A stretch of DNA of 35,741 nucleotides from Desulfobulbaceae bacterium (lineage in GTDB: Bacteria > Desulfobacterota > Desulfobulbia > Desulfobulbales > Desulfocapsaceae), in NCBI GenBank assembly GCA_024640625.1, contig JAHEER010000035.1, positions 1 to 35,741 of the forward strand, read 5' to 3'. Shown in pieces: positions 1 through 9,544 of the stretch (position 1 is the stretch's first letter; every line of letters begins with the position of its first letter). The position numbers and the translations under genes were made by a program. The notes under the pieces were generated by a model. It had not been told where the DNA came from, searched no databases, and worked only from the letters and a program-made list of their open reading frames with translations.

Positions 1-103
1 TTAAGTCGACAGGCCACAGACAAAGGATGCGGATGATAAGATTCACTAATCGACAATAGGTAATATATCCTTCTCCATCTGGGATAAAGCTAGGAGGAAG
101 ACC

Positions 104-2053
104 ATGTTGCAACCTCTCTGGAGTCCTTCTGCGGAACGTATCAAAGCCACCAACATGTACCGATTCATGCAGCAGGTGAATCGGTCGCATTATAAGAATT
201 TCACCACGTACGATTCACTCTACCAGTGGTCCATCGACGACCTCGAAGCCTTCTGGGCGGAGCTGTGGCGATTTGCCGGTATCATCGCCTCAAGGGGGTA
301 TGACAGGGTCATCGACGATAGCGCCAAAATGCCCGGCGCCCAGTGGTTTATGGGCAGCCGTCTGAACTTCGCGGAAAACCTGCTGCGCTACCGGGATGAC
401 CGCCCCGCCCTCATTTTCCGGGGCGAAGACCGAGTGCGAAGGACCGTTTCTTACCGGGAACTTTACGCTGAAGTAGCAAAAGTTGCTGCGGCGCTGCGCC
501 GGGCCGGCATCGCACCCGGAGACCGGGTGGTCGGTTTCATGCCCAACATGCCCGAGTCGATTATCGCCATGCTCGCTGCGACCAGTCTCGGTGCGACATG
601 GTCTTCCTGCTCCCCCGATTTTGGCATCAAAGGAGTCCTTGACCGCTTCGGCCAGACTGAGCCCAAGATACTGTTCACCGCCGACGGCTATTTCTTCAAA
701 GGCAAGGCGCTCGACAGCCTGGACCGAGTGGCTCGCATCAGCCAGGAACTGCCGTCCATCGAACGGATCGTCGTCGTACCCTACATCAGCGAGCGGCCCG
801 ATCTGAATGGGCTCGCACAAGGCGTTCTTTTCTCCGAATTTTGCGCACCCGAGGAAACGGAGATCGATTTCGTCCAGCTGCCCTTCGAACATCCTCTTTA
901 CATCATGTATTCCTCGGGTACCACTGGCCTGCCCAAATGCATGGTGCAGAGCGCCGGCGGCGTCCTGCTCAACCAGATCAAGGAATTACTCCTGCACACT
1001 GACCTCACCCGGCAGGACACCATTTTTTACTTCACCACCTGTGGGTGGATGATGTGGAACTGGCTCACCACCTCACTCGCCGTCGGTTCCACCCTGGTGT
1101 TGTATGATGGCAACCCCTTCCACCCGGAACCTGATGCCCTGTGGCGGATGGCCGAGGAGGAAAAGATCACCGTTTTCGGTACCAGCGCCGGCTATATCGC
1201 CGCCCTCAAGGGGACCGAGGTCAGGCCGGCCCGCCAATTCGGCCTGAGTTCACTGCAGGCTCTGTTGTCCACCGGATCGCCGCTGCCCAAGGAGGATTTT
1301 CACTTCATCTACCAGGAGATCAAGGCCGACATGCAGCTCGCCTCGATTTCCGGCGGCTCTGACCTCAACGGCTGCTTCGCCCTCGGCAACCCCATGGGTC
1401 CGGTCTACGAAGGGGAACTGCAGTGTCGCGGCCTCGGCATGAAGGTTTTTGCTTATGACGACGCCGGCAAGCCGGTGGTCGGCCAGCAGGGAGAACTGGT
1501 CTGTACCGCTCCCTTCCCTTCCATGCCAATCTATTTCTGGGACGACGAAAACGGCAAGAAGTACCAGGCAGCCTATTTCGACCAGTATCCAGGGGTCTGG
1601 ACCCACGGTGATTTTGTCGAGGTCACCGAGCGGGGCGGACTCATCATGTACGGCAGATCGGATGCCACTCTCAACCCGGGCGGGGTGCGGATCGGTACCG
1701 CTGAAATCTACCGGATCCTCTCCGCGGTGAGCTCGATCGAGGACAGTGTTGTGGTCGGCCAAGAATGGCAAAAAGACATCCGGGTCATTCTTTTTGTCAA
1801 GATGAAGCCCGGAGTGAAGCTCACCGACGAGATCCGGGATCAGGTGAGAAAGGCAATCCGCACTGGCGCCTCGCCGCGCCATGTTCCGGCCAAGATCATC
1901 GCCGTACCGGACATCCCCTATACCCTCAACATGAAAAAGGTCGAGCTAGCGGTGCAGAAAGTCATACATGGTCGTGAAGTTAAGAACAAAGACGCCTTGA
2001 AGAACCCCGAGACCCTCGATTTTTTTGCCGGCCTGAAGGAACTAGCCGAGTAA
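104..2053 (+). CDS. Acetoacetyl-CoA synthetase (acetoacetate--CoA ligase)
   Basis: ATP-dependent cytoplasmic ligase that activates acetoacetate to acetoacetyl-CoA through an acyl-adenylate. The 649-aa length matches the acetoacetyl-CoA synthetase branch of the AMP-binding superfamily. The phosphate-binding signature [11 protein letters not shown] lies at residues 268-278. The C-terminal adenylation-lysine region reads NMKK (609-612) in place of the SGK of acetyl-CoA synthetases. The N-terminal region up to about residue 100, with an FAENLL motif, is the ACAS-type cap. The ATG is preceded by a strong AGGAGGA ribosome-binding site. It is followed 92 nt later by isovaleryl-CoA dehydrogenase, which fits leucine or ketone-body use, where acetoacetate is an end product. 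The family call is very secure; the physiological substrate is inferred from family and neighbour. Confidence 0.93.
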   Translation: MLQPLWSPSAERIKATNMYRFMQQVNRSHYKNFTTYDSLYQWSIDDLEAFWAELWRFAGIIASRGYDRVIDDSAKMPGAQWFMGSRLNFAENLLRYRDDRPALIFRGEDRVRRTVSYRELYAEVAKVAAALRRAGIAPGDRVVGFMPNMPESIIAMLAATSLGATWSSCSPDFGIKGVLDRFGQTEPKILFTADGYFFKGKALDSLDRVARISQELPSIERIVVVPYISERPDLNGLAQGVLFSEFCAPEETEIDFVQLPFEHPLYIMYSSGTTGLPKCMVQSAGGVLLNQIKELLLHTDLTRQDTIFYFTTCGWMMWNWLTTSLAVGSTLVLYDGNPFHPEPDALWRMAEEEKITVFGTSAGYIAALKGTEVRPARQFGLSSLQALLSTGSPLPKEDFHFIYQEIKADMQLASISGGSDLNGCFALGNPMGPVYEGELQCRGLGMKVFAYDDAGKPVVGQQGELVCTAPFPSMPIYFWDDENGKKYQAAYFDQYPGVWTHGDFVEVTERGGLIMYGRSDATLNPGGVRIGTAEIYRILSAVSSIEDSVVVGQEWQKDIRVILFVKMKPGVKLTDEIRDQVRKAIRTGASPRHVPAKIIAVPDIPYTLNMKKVELAVQKVIHGREVKNKDALKNPETLDFFAGLKELAE

Positions 2054-2145
2054 ACACGCGCCTCGCGCCGGTTGGCACCGCGATACCTGCAGGTATCCGC
2101 CTGCACCACTGGCCGGCGTTAAAATCTTGCCCCGCAGGAGACAGC

Positions 2146-3315
2146 ATGAAAAACTATCCACAACTGAATTTTGGCCTGGGCGACACGGCCAATCTGCTCC
2201 GTGAATCGGTGCAGGATTTTGTTGCCGCGGAGATTGCGCCCTTGGCCGCCGATATTGACCGGAATGATCAATTTCCTCTGGAACTCTGGCAAAAAATGGG
2301 GGACTTGGGCCTTCTCGGGATAACCGTGCCGGAAGAGTTCGGCGGCGCCGGCATGGGCTACCTTGAACACGTCATCGCCATGGAGGAGATCAGCCGTGGC
2401 TCGGCCTCGGTGGGACTTGCCTACGGCGCCCACTCCAATCTCTGCATCAACCAGATTAAACTGAACGGCACCCGGGAGCAAAAGGAGCGCTATCTGCCGA
2501 AACTAGTCAGCGGCGAGCATATTGGGGCCCTGGCGATGAGCGAGGCGGGGGCGGGCTCGGACGTGGTCAGTATGCGCCTTGCGGCGGTGAAAAGAGGCGA
2601 CGGCTATGTCCTCAACGGTACCAAAATGTGGATCACCAACGGCCCCGATGCCGATGTCCTGGTAGTCTACGCCAAGACCAGCCCGGAAAAGCATCACAAG
2701 GGCATCACCGCCTTCCTGGTCGAGAAGAACATGCCGGGTTTCAGCACCAGCCCCAAGCTCGACAAGCTGGGAATGCGCGGCTCGCCAACCTGCGAACTGG
2801 TGTTCACCGACTGTGCTGTACCGGAGGAAAACATCCTCGGTACACATGACCGTGGCGTCGAGGTGCTGATGAGCGGCCTCAACTATGAGCGCTTGGTTCT
2901 TGCGGGTGGGCCTCTTGGAATCATGAGCGCCTGCATGGATGTGGTGTTGCCCTACATCCACGAGCGCACGCAGTTCGGTCAGCCGATCGGCATGTTTGAG
3001 CTAATGCAGGGCAAGATCGCTGATATGTACTCCACCTGGAGCGCCTGCCGCTCCTACGCCTACACCGTGGCCAAGGCAGCCGACAGGGGCGGCAATATCC
3101 GCAAGGACGCCGCTGCAGTCATCCTTTTCACCGCCGAAAGAGCAACCTGGATGGCCCTTGAAGCGATCCAGTGCCTCGGTGGCAACGGCTATATCAATGA
3201 TTTTCCGACCGGCCGCCTGCTGCGCGACGCCAAACTCTATGAAATCGGCGCCGGCACCAGCGAGATCCGCCGCATGCTCATCGGCCGGGAACTGTTCAAT
3301 GATACGATGGATTGA
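2146..3315 (+). CDS. Isovaleryl-CoA dehydrogenase
   Basis: FAD-dependent acyl-CoA dehydrogenase, 389 aa, with the whole family length present. It shows the N-terminal helical domain, the middle domain with MSEAGAGSD (131-139) and WITNG (162-166), and the C-terminal domain with QFGQPIG and QCLGGNGY. Two features point to the isovaleryl-CoA subgroup. The catalytic base is the Glu in [11 protein letters not shown] (E248), in the position used by isovaleryl-CoA dehydrogenase. The usual YEGT glutamate near the C-terminus is replaced by [10 protein letters not shown]. The reaction would be isovaleryl-CoA to 3-methylcrotonyl-CoA, with electrons passed to ETF. The start has an AGGAG site 6-7 nt upstream. 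It probably forms an operon with the upstream acetoacetyl-CoA synthetase. The carboxylase and HMG-CoA lyase needed to finish leucine breakdown are not in the window. Confidence 0.92.
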   Translation: MKNYPQLNFGLGDTANLLRESVQDFVAAEIAPLAADIDRNDQFPLELWQKMGDLGLLGITVPEEFGGAGMGYLEHVIAMEEISRGSASVGLAYGAHSNLCINQIKLNGTREQKERYLPKLVSGEHIGALAMSEAGAGSDVVSMRLAAVKRGDGYVLNGTKMWITNGPDADVLVVYAKTSPEKHHKGITAFLVEKNMPGFSTSPKLDKLGMRGSPTCELVFTDCAVPEENILGTHDRGVEVLMSGLNYERLVLAGGPLGIMSACMDVVLPYIHERTQFGQPIGMFELMQGKIADMYSTWSACRSYAYTVAKAADRGGNIRKDAAAVILFTAERATWMALEAIQCLGGNGYINDFPTGRLLRDAKLYEIGAGTSEIRRMLIGRELFNDTMD

Positions 3316-3411
3316 AAAGCGTCAGTAGTCCATCCTCATTGATTGTCAGCGCTGGTGCGACGTACGGCTTGTCTGCCACTCGCCCCGTGTCTCTTGGCAT
3401 ACCAAACAAGA

Positions 3412-3438
3412 AAAGCCCGGCCTTGGCGGCCGGGCTTT
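3412..3438. terminator. Bidirectional intrinsic terminator between convergent genes
   Basis: An 11-bp perfect stem (AAAGCCCGGCC pairing with GGCCGGGCTTT) closes a 5-nt loop TTGGC. On the plus strand the stem is followed by CTTTCGTGTG. On the minus strand it is followed by GCTTTTCTTGTTT, which is the better T-tract. It sits between the plus-strand isovaleryl-CoA dehydrogenase and the minus-strand thiolase pair, so it can serve both. Confidence 0.85.
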
Positions 3439-3516
3439 CGTGTGCGCCCCTTTTCGTACCCTGAAATAGTTGTTTCCCGGTGAGCGTTAATAAATTTTGT
3501 TATGCTCTCCTACCTC

Positions 3517-5715
3517 CTAGCGGGATGATAACTTGAAGGCGACCATATCCGGGCCGCTGACCTTCTTGGGCTTGACCAGCGTGACCGGAGAGCCTTCATA
3601 GAAGCGTTCGCCATTCTTTACCTCAAGCATACCGAAGATCGACCCGGTGACCCCCGGGAATTCTACCTGAACAACCACTTGTTCCTTATCCAGCAGATGC
3701 CCCAGACGGTCTTCGTAGACGACGGTAAAGGAGCGGATAAAACCGGACCCTGGATTGATGGCCCTGGCATCCTTTTCCGGATCAAGAATCGACAGGCTCT
3801 CTTCATCGAACATCGCCGGCGGGATTATCACCTCGTCGCGCTCAGCAACGAAGGTGCCGTTTATCTCGCCCTTGGCCAGGTCGGTATAGAATTTCGAACC
3901 ACCCACACCTGCGGTATAGCGGTATGACAGCGGAATCTTGCCCTGCTTTTGCGACATGGCCAGCACATCGACCTCCACCGGCTTGATCTGCGTCATCTCG
4001 AGATTGGTCTTTTTCCTTCCCAGCGGGGCAAAGTATTTAATATCAAGAATATCCCCGGTCCGCTTTGATTCTGGCTTCCAGACCGCTTTGACGCGCATGC
4101 CGATCTTCACGTTCTGGGGGTCGACCTCGCCCAGTTTGTGCACCAGGCCCATGTCTTCATTGATGCCGTCCAGGGCAATCACTGCGAAAATGTTAACCTT
4201 GCCATCAGGCAGAGGCGAACTGTCCCAATTGACATGAGAAATGGTAAAGGTTTTGACCACGCCGGAATCGGGCAGGTTGTAATAATTGGTGACCGGGGCC
4301 AGGTCGGCAATTTCCGAGAATGGGCGCGCGGGCACCATCATGCGGTTGGTGCGGCTATCCAGGCTGCCGCGTATTTTGCCTTTTTTTAGACCATCAAGAT
4401 AGGTCGATATGGCAAAGCCGTTATCCCAGGCATAGCGTAAATCAGGGGCATCAGAAATATTCGGCCCGGCATCGACTGACTTGATGGGCGTACCTGGCAG
4501 ATCCTCGCGCTTCATGTCATTCCAGCGCGATGAGGTGACTGGAGAGGCGCCTTCAGCCCCCATCACCACCACGGTACCCGCCTGCATCAGATCACCCCAG
4601 GCCTGGGCCACACCGCGGCGCAGTGGTCCTTGGAGCTGCCGCTTGCCGGCCTGGCCGCTGAGCTGGAAATAGAGTTCCGCGATTTTCATCAGCCCGGTGG
4701 CGGCGATGGGATTGCCGACGCCCAATGCCCCTCCCGAAGGACACATCGGGTGGCTGCCTTCGCAGGTCAAGTTGCCCGATTCGAACAGATTCCTTACCGT
4801 CCGTCCGGTCTTGTCGAGAAGCAGCGCGTTGAGGTGGTGCAAGGCTTTATAATCGAAAGGATCATAAGGCTCGAAAAAATCGATATCGGTCGCCGGGTCG
4901 ACGATGCCCGCCATCTTGTAGGCATCCCGTGCGGCCATTGCGACATAGTCCGGGTAGCAGAGATCCCGGGTGCACCAATAGGCGGTTTCGAGACGAAAAC
5001 CGACACCCTCGATGAACACCGGAGCTTTCTTCAGAGTGCGGGCTATGCGCTCGTTGACCATGATGATGGCAACGGCGGCGTCTGAGGTCGGGCTTATATC
5101 CAAGCGCTTGACAGGCCAGGAAAGCAAGGGTGAATTCAGCACATCATCGGCGCTCAGGTCCACAGCCACTTGAGAGGCGGGGTGATGGAGCGCGTTGCGC
5201 TTGATCATCGCCGAAACCTCAGCCAGGTCTCGCTCGCTGTACCCGTACACGTGCATGAACCGAGCCATCTCCAGGGCGAAGATATGGATCAGGGTCAACT
5301 CGAGTGGTTGTTCGGTAACGCGGTCGAAGATGGTCAGAAAGGCACCGGCAGGATGCGGGGTGCAGGGAGACATCTTTTCTTCGGCAACTACCAGGCAGCT
5401 GTTGTATTTGCCTGAGGCAACGTGCATCCAGCCGTGAATCGGGCTCATTACCCCGGTGGCGCCGCCGATGAAGTGGCGCATATAGGGCTTGTTGGAACCA
5501 CCGGCCCCGGCGATCAGGTGCTCGCCCTTCATGTGGATACCGTCAAAAGCATCAGGGGCAGTGCCAAGGGTTACGGCATCTATGTCGTCGATATCGAGGC
5601 CAGCGTCTTCCAGGGCCATGCGGACTGCCTGGGCCGCCAGTTCACCTGGCGCCTCTTGGGCCCGGCGCATGAATTTGGTCATCCCCACACCAATAACTGC
5701 TACGCGATTACTCAT
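3517..5715 (-). CDS. Thiolase-like protein fused to tandem DUF35/OB-fold domains
   Basis: A 732-aa fusion. Residues 1 to about 390 are an SCP2-type thiolase fold, with VIGVGMTKF at the N-terminus, AEEKMS at about 111-116, and the C-terminal GGALGVGNPIAATG loop. About residues 415-555 and 560-725 look like two successive DUF35 acyl-CoA-associated OB domains. The position of the nucleophilic Cys (normally CxSG) reads GATG (85-88), and the GHP histidine loop reads GNP, so classical thiolysis is unlikely. Neither OB domain keeps the zinc-ribbon cysteines common in DUF35 proteins. Paired thiolase/DUF35 proteins are known as C-C bond-forming or bond-cleaving complexes such as the Ltp2-type retro-aldolases. 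The ATG has a GGAGGG site and overlaps the stop of the upstream thiolase by 4 nt (ATGA), so the two are translationally coupled. An acyl-CoA aldolase-type role is my inference; the substrate is unknown. Confidence 0.85.
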   Translation of the reverse strand: MSNRVAVIGVGMTKFMRRAQEAPGELAAQAVRMALEDAGLDIDDIDAVTLGTAPDAFDGIHMKGEHLIAGAGGSNKPYMRHFIGGATGVMSPIHGWMHVASGKYNSCLVVAEEKMSPCTPHPAGAFLTIFDRVTEQPLELTLIHIFALEMARFMHVYGYSERDLAEVSAMIKRNALHHPASQVAVDLSADDVLNSPLLSWPVKRLDISPTSDAAVAIIMVNERIARTLKKAPVFIEGVGFRLETAYWCTRDLCYPDYVAMAARDAYKMAGIVDPATDIDFFEPYDPFDYKALHHLNALLLDKTGRTVRNLFESGNLTCEGSHPMCPSGGALGVGNPIAATGLMKIAELYFQLSGQAGKRQLQGPLRRGVAQAWGDLMQAGTVVVMGAEGASPVTSSRWNDMKREDLPGTPIKSVDAGPNISDAPDLRYAWDNGFAISTYLDGLKKGKIRGSLDSRTNRMMVPARPFSEIADLAPVTNYYNLPDSGVVKTFTISHVNWDSSPLPDGKVNIFAVIALDGINEDMGLVHKLGEVDPQNVKIGMRVKAVWKPESKRTGDILDIKYFAPLGRKKTNLEMTQIKPVEVDVLAMSQKQGKIPLSYRYTAGVGGSKFYTDLAKGEINGTFVAERDEVIIPPAMFDEESLSILDPEKDARAINPGSGFIRSFTVVYEDRLGHLLDKEQVVVQVEFPGVTGSIFGMLEVKNGERFYEGSPVTLVKPKKVSGPDMVAFKLSSR

Positions 5716-6818
5716 AGCGCCCTCCTATCCTTGTCTAATATGGCCACGACGCAGGAATCGGTCGGGATTCCACGCCAGGCGTGCACCAATAAGCGCTCGG
5801 CGTCTATCTGGCATCTGCCGGCTTCACCTCGCAGCTGCGTAAATGCCTCGTAGAGGCGGGCACCGCCTGTAGCCTCAAACATGTCGCCGCCCCCCAGGGC
5901 ACCGCCATCCGGATTGACCACAGGATTACGGTTGCCGTTGACACCGATGGCTTCCATATGCATCAGCTGTCGATGTGCATAGGTGTCGGAGACAAAGAAG
6001 GCATCGATTTCTTCCCCCGGGTTGTTAATGCCCGACTCTTTGCAGGCTCGCTCGGCGGCTAGAGCCGTGCCGATCGAAAAACTGTGATCACGGCGTTCGA
6101 GGATGGAAGTACCCGACCCCCAGCCGATGCCCGAGATAAAGGCCGGCTTTTTAGAGTACCTGTATGCGGCCTCGTCGGTACCCAGCACTGCGATGACCGC
6201 ACCATCGGCATAGTGGGCGCACATCAACTCGGTCAGAGGCAGGGACACCGGACGAGAGTCAAGAACGTCATCAACAGAGAAATTGTCGCCGTAGGGTGCG
6301 TTCGAGTTGGCGAGAGCGGCTCCACGATTTTTCACCACGACTTCGGCCACCTCTTCGATCGCGTATCCCGTTTCACTCAGAAAAGAATTGAGTTCCAGCC
6401 CTGCCAGCCAATGAGGCGACAGGCCGAAACGGTTGAAGACCGGGTCGAAGGCGAAGCGAACCATCTCATCCTTGGTTAACACATTCGAGGCCTTACTGTA
6501 GGACTCGACGACCAGGATATCGAACCGTCCGGTCTCGATCTGCATGGCTGCCGAGGCAACCGCATGCATGAAATCACCCGGGATGGTGTACACCGGTTTG
6601 CGCACCATGCCAAGCTGATCGGGAACATACTCGTCAGCTATCGAATAGCCGGAGGGAAAGTCTTCTTCTGCAGATACGGCACCGTCTATCTGATCTATCG
6701 TGACGCCCGCATCCCTGTAAGCCATTTTGGCAGCTTTGGCAATCATCTCTCGATACGACAAACCCGTCGACGTAGGAGTGAAGCCGCAGATGCCCATTCC
6801 TAACAATGCAACGCCCAT
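5712..6818 (-). CDS. Thiolase-family protein, catalytic residues degenerate
   Basis: A 368-aa protein starting at the ATG at 6818, which has an AAAGGAAGG ribosome-binding site. An in-frame start 30 nt further upstream is possible but has no such site. The fold is thiolase-like: MGVALLGMGICGF at the N-terminus, a DILVVESYSKAS strand at about 100-111, and GGALGGGDMFEATG near the C-terminus. The segment that normally holds the acyl-accepting Cys reads PGDF (about 80-83), and the loop that normally carries GHP has GGD. It probably partners the downstream thiolase-OB fusion, to which it is joined by an ATGA overlap, in a hetero-oligomeric acyl-CoA enzyme. It could be a structural or substrate-binding subunit with no thiolase activity. 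Transcription probably starts from the promoter near 6976-7004. Confidence 0.82.
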   Translation of the reverse strand: MGVALLGMGICGFTPTSTGLSYREMIAKAAKMAYRDAGVTIDQIDGAVSAEEDFPSGYSIADEYVPDQLGMVRKPVYTIPGDFMHAVASAAMQIETGRFDILVVESYSKASNVLTKDEMVRFAFDPVFNRFGLSPHWLAGLELNSFLSETGYAIEEVAEVVVKNRGAALANSNAPYGDNFSVDDVLDSRPVSLPLTELMCAHYADGAVIAVLGTDEAAYRYSKKPAFISGIGWGSGTSILERRDHSFSIGTALAAERACKESGINNPGEEIDAFFVSDTYAHRQLMHMEAIGVNGNRNPVVNPDGGALGGGDMFEATGGARLYEAFTQLRGEAGRCQIDAERLLVHAWRGIPTDSCVVAILDKDRRAL

Positions 6819-6975
6819 AGCACCTTCCTTTCGTCCGGTGTTCCCCAATTCATCATACCCGGGGAATTACCCCTCCGAGTACAGCGCCCCGGAAAAGCCG
6901 CTCATGGATTTATTGGTACAGAGTCACTTCGTGGACAAGAAACAGCATCATAAATATTCTATATAAGTAAACATT

Positions 6976-7004
6976 AATCTATGCAAATAATTAGTTCATG
7001 TCAA
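6976..7004 (-). promoter_or_regulatory. Sigma70-type promoter for the thiolase pair
   Basis: On the minus strand a perfect -35 box TTGACA (7004-6999) is followed by exactly 17 nt and then TAGATT (6981-6976; 4 of 6 matches to the -10 consensus). The area is AT-rich. A transcript would have a leader of about 150 nt before the thiolase start at 6818. No riboswitch fold was recognised in that leader. Confidence 0.55.
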
Positions 7005-7012
7005 TTCCAATT

Positions 7013-7225
7013 TTATGGTTCCCGCCTTCTAAAATCGGCGGTGTTCTGCGTACCTTTCCGCACAAAGGTGACCCTTTGAGTCGCCCCGGACGGATACCCC
7101 CACAACTGGAATGGTTCCCGATGAGGCGGCAGGTCATGTTTCCGGATCTGAGTCGAAGTATGCAAGATCTCATCTTCCCCTCTGGTGATGTGCTCGAGTT
7201 CGGCTGTTTCATTGTCCGTGAACAT
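7013..7225 (-). CDS. Possible small hypothetical protein (70 aa)
   Basis: An ATG-initiated frame begins 7 nt after the aconitase stop and ends with ADFRRREP. I do not recognise it. The N-terminal half is acidic (DNETAELEH, RGEDEIL) and the C-terminal part basic, with no membrane segment or metal motif. A GGAG lies somewhat far upstream, inside the end of the aconitase gene. Another frame on the same strand (to 7236) and one on the opposite strand (6998-7258) compete with it, so it may be spurious. Its only support is tight spacing behind aconitase. Confidence 0.2.
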   Translation of the reverse strand: MFTDNETAELEHITRGEDEILHTSTQIRKHDLPPHREPFQLWGYPSGATQRVTFVRKGTQNTADFRRREP

Positions 7226-7232
7226 GCGCCTG

Positions 7233-9515
7233 TCATCGCTCTCCGACCTCTTTTATAAGGTTCAGCGCTGAGCCCGCTTTAAACCACTCTACCTGTGACT
7301 CACTAAAGGAGTGGTTCAGCCGCAGATTGTCCCGGGTACCATCGCGGTGCTTGACGACACAGGTCAGTGGCTGCCCTGGAGTGAGGTGGGCCAGGTCAAT
7401 CAGATCAATACGATCATCCTCGCGGATGCGAATGTAGTCGTTCGGATCGCTGAAGGTGAGTGCCAGGAGTCCGTGCCTCTTGAGATTGGTCTCGTGGATG
7501 CGGGCAAAGCTGCGCGCGATGACGGCCGCAGCCCCCAGCAGCCTTGGGCACAGGGCGGAATGCTCGCGGCTGCTGCCTTCGCCGTAATTCCAGTCGCCGA
7601 TCACGACCCATTTCCTGTTTTTTGCCTTGTAGTCGCGGGCGATATCGGCAAAAGATTGTCCTCGCTCCCCCGTCAAGACGTTCAAACCGGAACCGGCCTC
7701 ATCATCGTAGGCGTTTATTGTGCCCATGAACAGGGAGTCGCTGGTTTTGCCCAGGTGGCCGCGGAGTTTCAGCCATGGACCGGCGGGAGTTATCGCATCA
7801 GTCGTAGTCTTGCCCTTAGCCTTGAGCAGGATAGGGGCGTCAATCACATCTTTACCATCCCATGGCGGCCACGGTTCCAGTATTTGCAGCCGTTCGCTGT
7901 CCGGGGCTACCTGCACCGCTAGGCCGCTGCCATCATCCGGCGGAGCGAAATAGGCGGTTTCACCGCGGTCATAGCCTGCTTCGGGTACCTCGGGCGCCTT
8001 GCCCGGCGCAGCCAGCTTGAACGGTCTGCCCTCAGCACCGGTCAGGGTATCGGTAAGCGGGTTGAACGACAACCTGCCGGCCAGGGCCATGGCGGTGGTG
8101 ATTTCCGGGCTGGCAATAAAGTTCATCGTGGTGGGCTCCCCGTCATTGCGGCGTGGGAAATTGCGGTTGTAGGAGGTAACGATCGTGTTGGGCTGGCCGG
8201 CTCGATCCTGGTCACGCCGCCACTGGCCGATACAGGGCCCGCAGGCGTTGGCGAGCAGGGCAGCCCCGATCTCCTTCAGCGACGCCAATTGACCGTCTCT
8301 GTCGATGGTCGATCTGATCATCTCGGATCCGGGTGAAACCAGCAATGGCACCGCACTCGTCACGCCATGGGACCTGGCCTGTTCAGCCAGTCCGGCCACC
8401 CGGCACATGTCCTCGTAAGAGGAGTTGGTACAACTGCCGATGAGACAGGCGGAAATTTCATCGATGAACTCATCGTTTTCCGCCACTTCACGGGCCAGAT
8501 CGGAGAGCGGCCGGGCTCGGTCCGGCGAATGGGGGCCGACCACGTATGGCTCCAGGGTGGAAAGGTCGATCCGCACCACCCGCTCATAATAGGTTTCAGG
8601 ATCGTCCAGGACTTCCCGGTCAAGGCAGAGCAGTTCCCTGTTCTGTTCCGCTAGCTTGGCGAGCTCGCCCCGGCCGGTGGCCCGCAGGTACCTGGCCATG
8701 GACTGGTCATAGGCGAACATCGAGGTTGTTGCGCCCAGCTCTGCGCCCATGTTGGTAATCGTGGCCTTACCGGTACAGCTGATGCTCTCGGCCCCCGGCC
8801 CGAAATATTCGACAATCGAATTGGTCCCGCCCGAGACCGTCAACTCATCCGCGACCCGGAGAATGATATCCTTCGGCGCAGTCCAGCCGTTCAGTTTGCC
8901 GGTCAGTTCGACCCCTATATATCGGGGATGCAGCACCTCCCAGGCCAGGCCTGCCATTGCATCGACGGCATCAGCCCCCCCCACTCCCACCGCACATGCA
9001 CCGATACCTCCTGCATTCGGGGTATGCGAGTCGATGCCCAGGATAACTGCCCCCGGAAAAGCATAGTTTTCTAAATTGACCTGGTGCATGATTCCGGCAC
9101 CGGGAGCCCAGAAACCGATCCCATATTTGGCTGCCGCACTTTTAAGGAACTCATAAATTTCAAAATGCTCCGCATTCGAAGCCAGAAGGTCCAGGTCTGC
9201 TCCGACCCGCGCCTCGGTCAGGTGGTCGCAATGCATAGTGGTGGGCAAGGCCACGCGCCTTCTTCCTGTCTGCATGAACTGCAGTATCGCCAACTGGCCC
9301 AATGCATCCTGGAGAATCAACCTGTCGGGTTTCACCTGCAGGAAGCTTTTTCCCGGTATAGTCTCCTGCTCGTCCGGTAAAGCCAGATGGGAAAGCAGAA
9401 TCTTGTCGGCCAGGGTAAGCGGCCGAGCCAGTTTCCGGCGGACAACCGGCAGGTTCTTCCGCATGGCTGCATATACCTTGGAGACGAAATCCGGGGTTGA
9501 GTTCAGATCAAGCAT
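7233..9515 (-). CDS. Aconitate hydratase (aconitase family)
   Basis: A full-length 760-aa [4Fe-4S] hydro-lyase that interconverts citrate, cis-aconitate and isocitrate, or a related tricarboxylate set. The three cluster ligands are visible as C362 (GSCTNSS), C425 and C428 (ACGPCIGQW). Other signatures are HCDHL (95-99), GIDSHTPNAGG (160-170), and a C-terminal swivel domain with WNYGEGSSREHSA. The swivel follows the large domain through a linker, as in mitochondrial-type aconitases. It is the last clear gene of the selenoprotein operon, starting 29 nt after the ModA-like gene ends. Its position beside TTT, TcuAB and PrpD genes suggests a dedicated catabolic copy and not the housekeeping TCA enzyme; a homoaconitase-like specificity cannot be excluded. 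Confidence 0.93.
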   Translation of the reverse strand: MLDLNSTPDFVSKVYAAMRKNLPVVRRKLARPLTLADKILLSHLALPDEQETIPGKSFLQVKPDRLILQDALGQLAILQFMQTGRRRVALPTTMHCDHLTEARVGADLDLLASNAEHFEIYEFLKSAAAKYGIGFWAPGAGIMHQVNLENYAFPGAVILGIDSHTPNAGGIGACAVGVGGADAVDAMAGLAWEVLHPRYIGVELTGKLNGWTAPKDIILRVADELTVSGGTNSIVEYFGPGAESISCTGKATITNMGAELGATTSMFAYDQSMARYLRATGRGELAKLAEQNRELLCLDREVLDDPETYYERVVRIDLSTLEPYVVGPHSPDRARPLSDLAREVAENDEFIDEISACLIGSCTNSSYEDMCRVAGLAEQARSHGVTSAVPLLVSPGSEMIRSTIDRDGQLASLKEIGAALLANACGPCIGQWRRDQDRAGQPNTIVTSYNRNFPRRNDGEPTTMNFIASPEITTAMALAGRLSFNPLTDTLTGAEGRPFKLAAPGKAPEVPEAGYDRGETAYFAPPDDGSGLAVQVAPDSERLQILEPWPPWDGKDVIDAPILLKAKGKTTTDAITPAGPWLKLRGHLGKTSDSLFMGTINAYDDEAGSGLNVLTGERGQSFADIARDYKAKNRKWVVIGDWNYGEGSSREHSALCPRLLGAAAVIARSFARIHETNLKRHGLLALTFSDPNDYIRIREDDRIDLIDLAHLTPGQPLTCVVKHRDGTRDNLRLNHSFSESQVEWFKAGSALNLIKEVGER

Positions 9516-9544
9516 TTTTTCGCCGCCTCAGTGACAAAAGCACC

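Larger units (their letters stand above)
6819..7232. other. Intergenic region between aconitase and the thiolase operon
   Basis: This 414-nt stretch lies between two minus-strand transcription units. The half nearer the thiolases (6849-7010) is strikingly AT-rich for this window and holds a good minus-strand promoter. The other half (7013-7225) has one possible small minus-strand ORF. I saw no convincing terminator for the aconitase operon. A weak 5-bp inverted repeat near 7022-7041 lacks a T-tract in the needed direction. Confidence 0.6.

Noticed and set aside
1250..1882. 210-aa minus-strand ORF within acetoacetyl-CoA synthetase
   Set aside because: Antisense shadow of a well-conserved gene; long open antisense frames are common in GC-rich coding DNA.
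7022..7041. CCGCC/GGCGG inverted repeat as an aconitase operon terminator
   Set aside because: Only 5 bp with a 9-nt loop, and no T-tract follows on the minus strand.
6998..7258. 86-aa plus-strand ORF antisense to the aconitase end
   Set aside because: No ribosome-binding site, no recognisable domain, and it overlaps the 3' end of aconitase.
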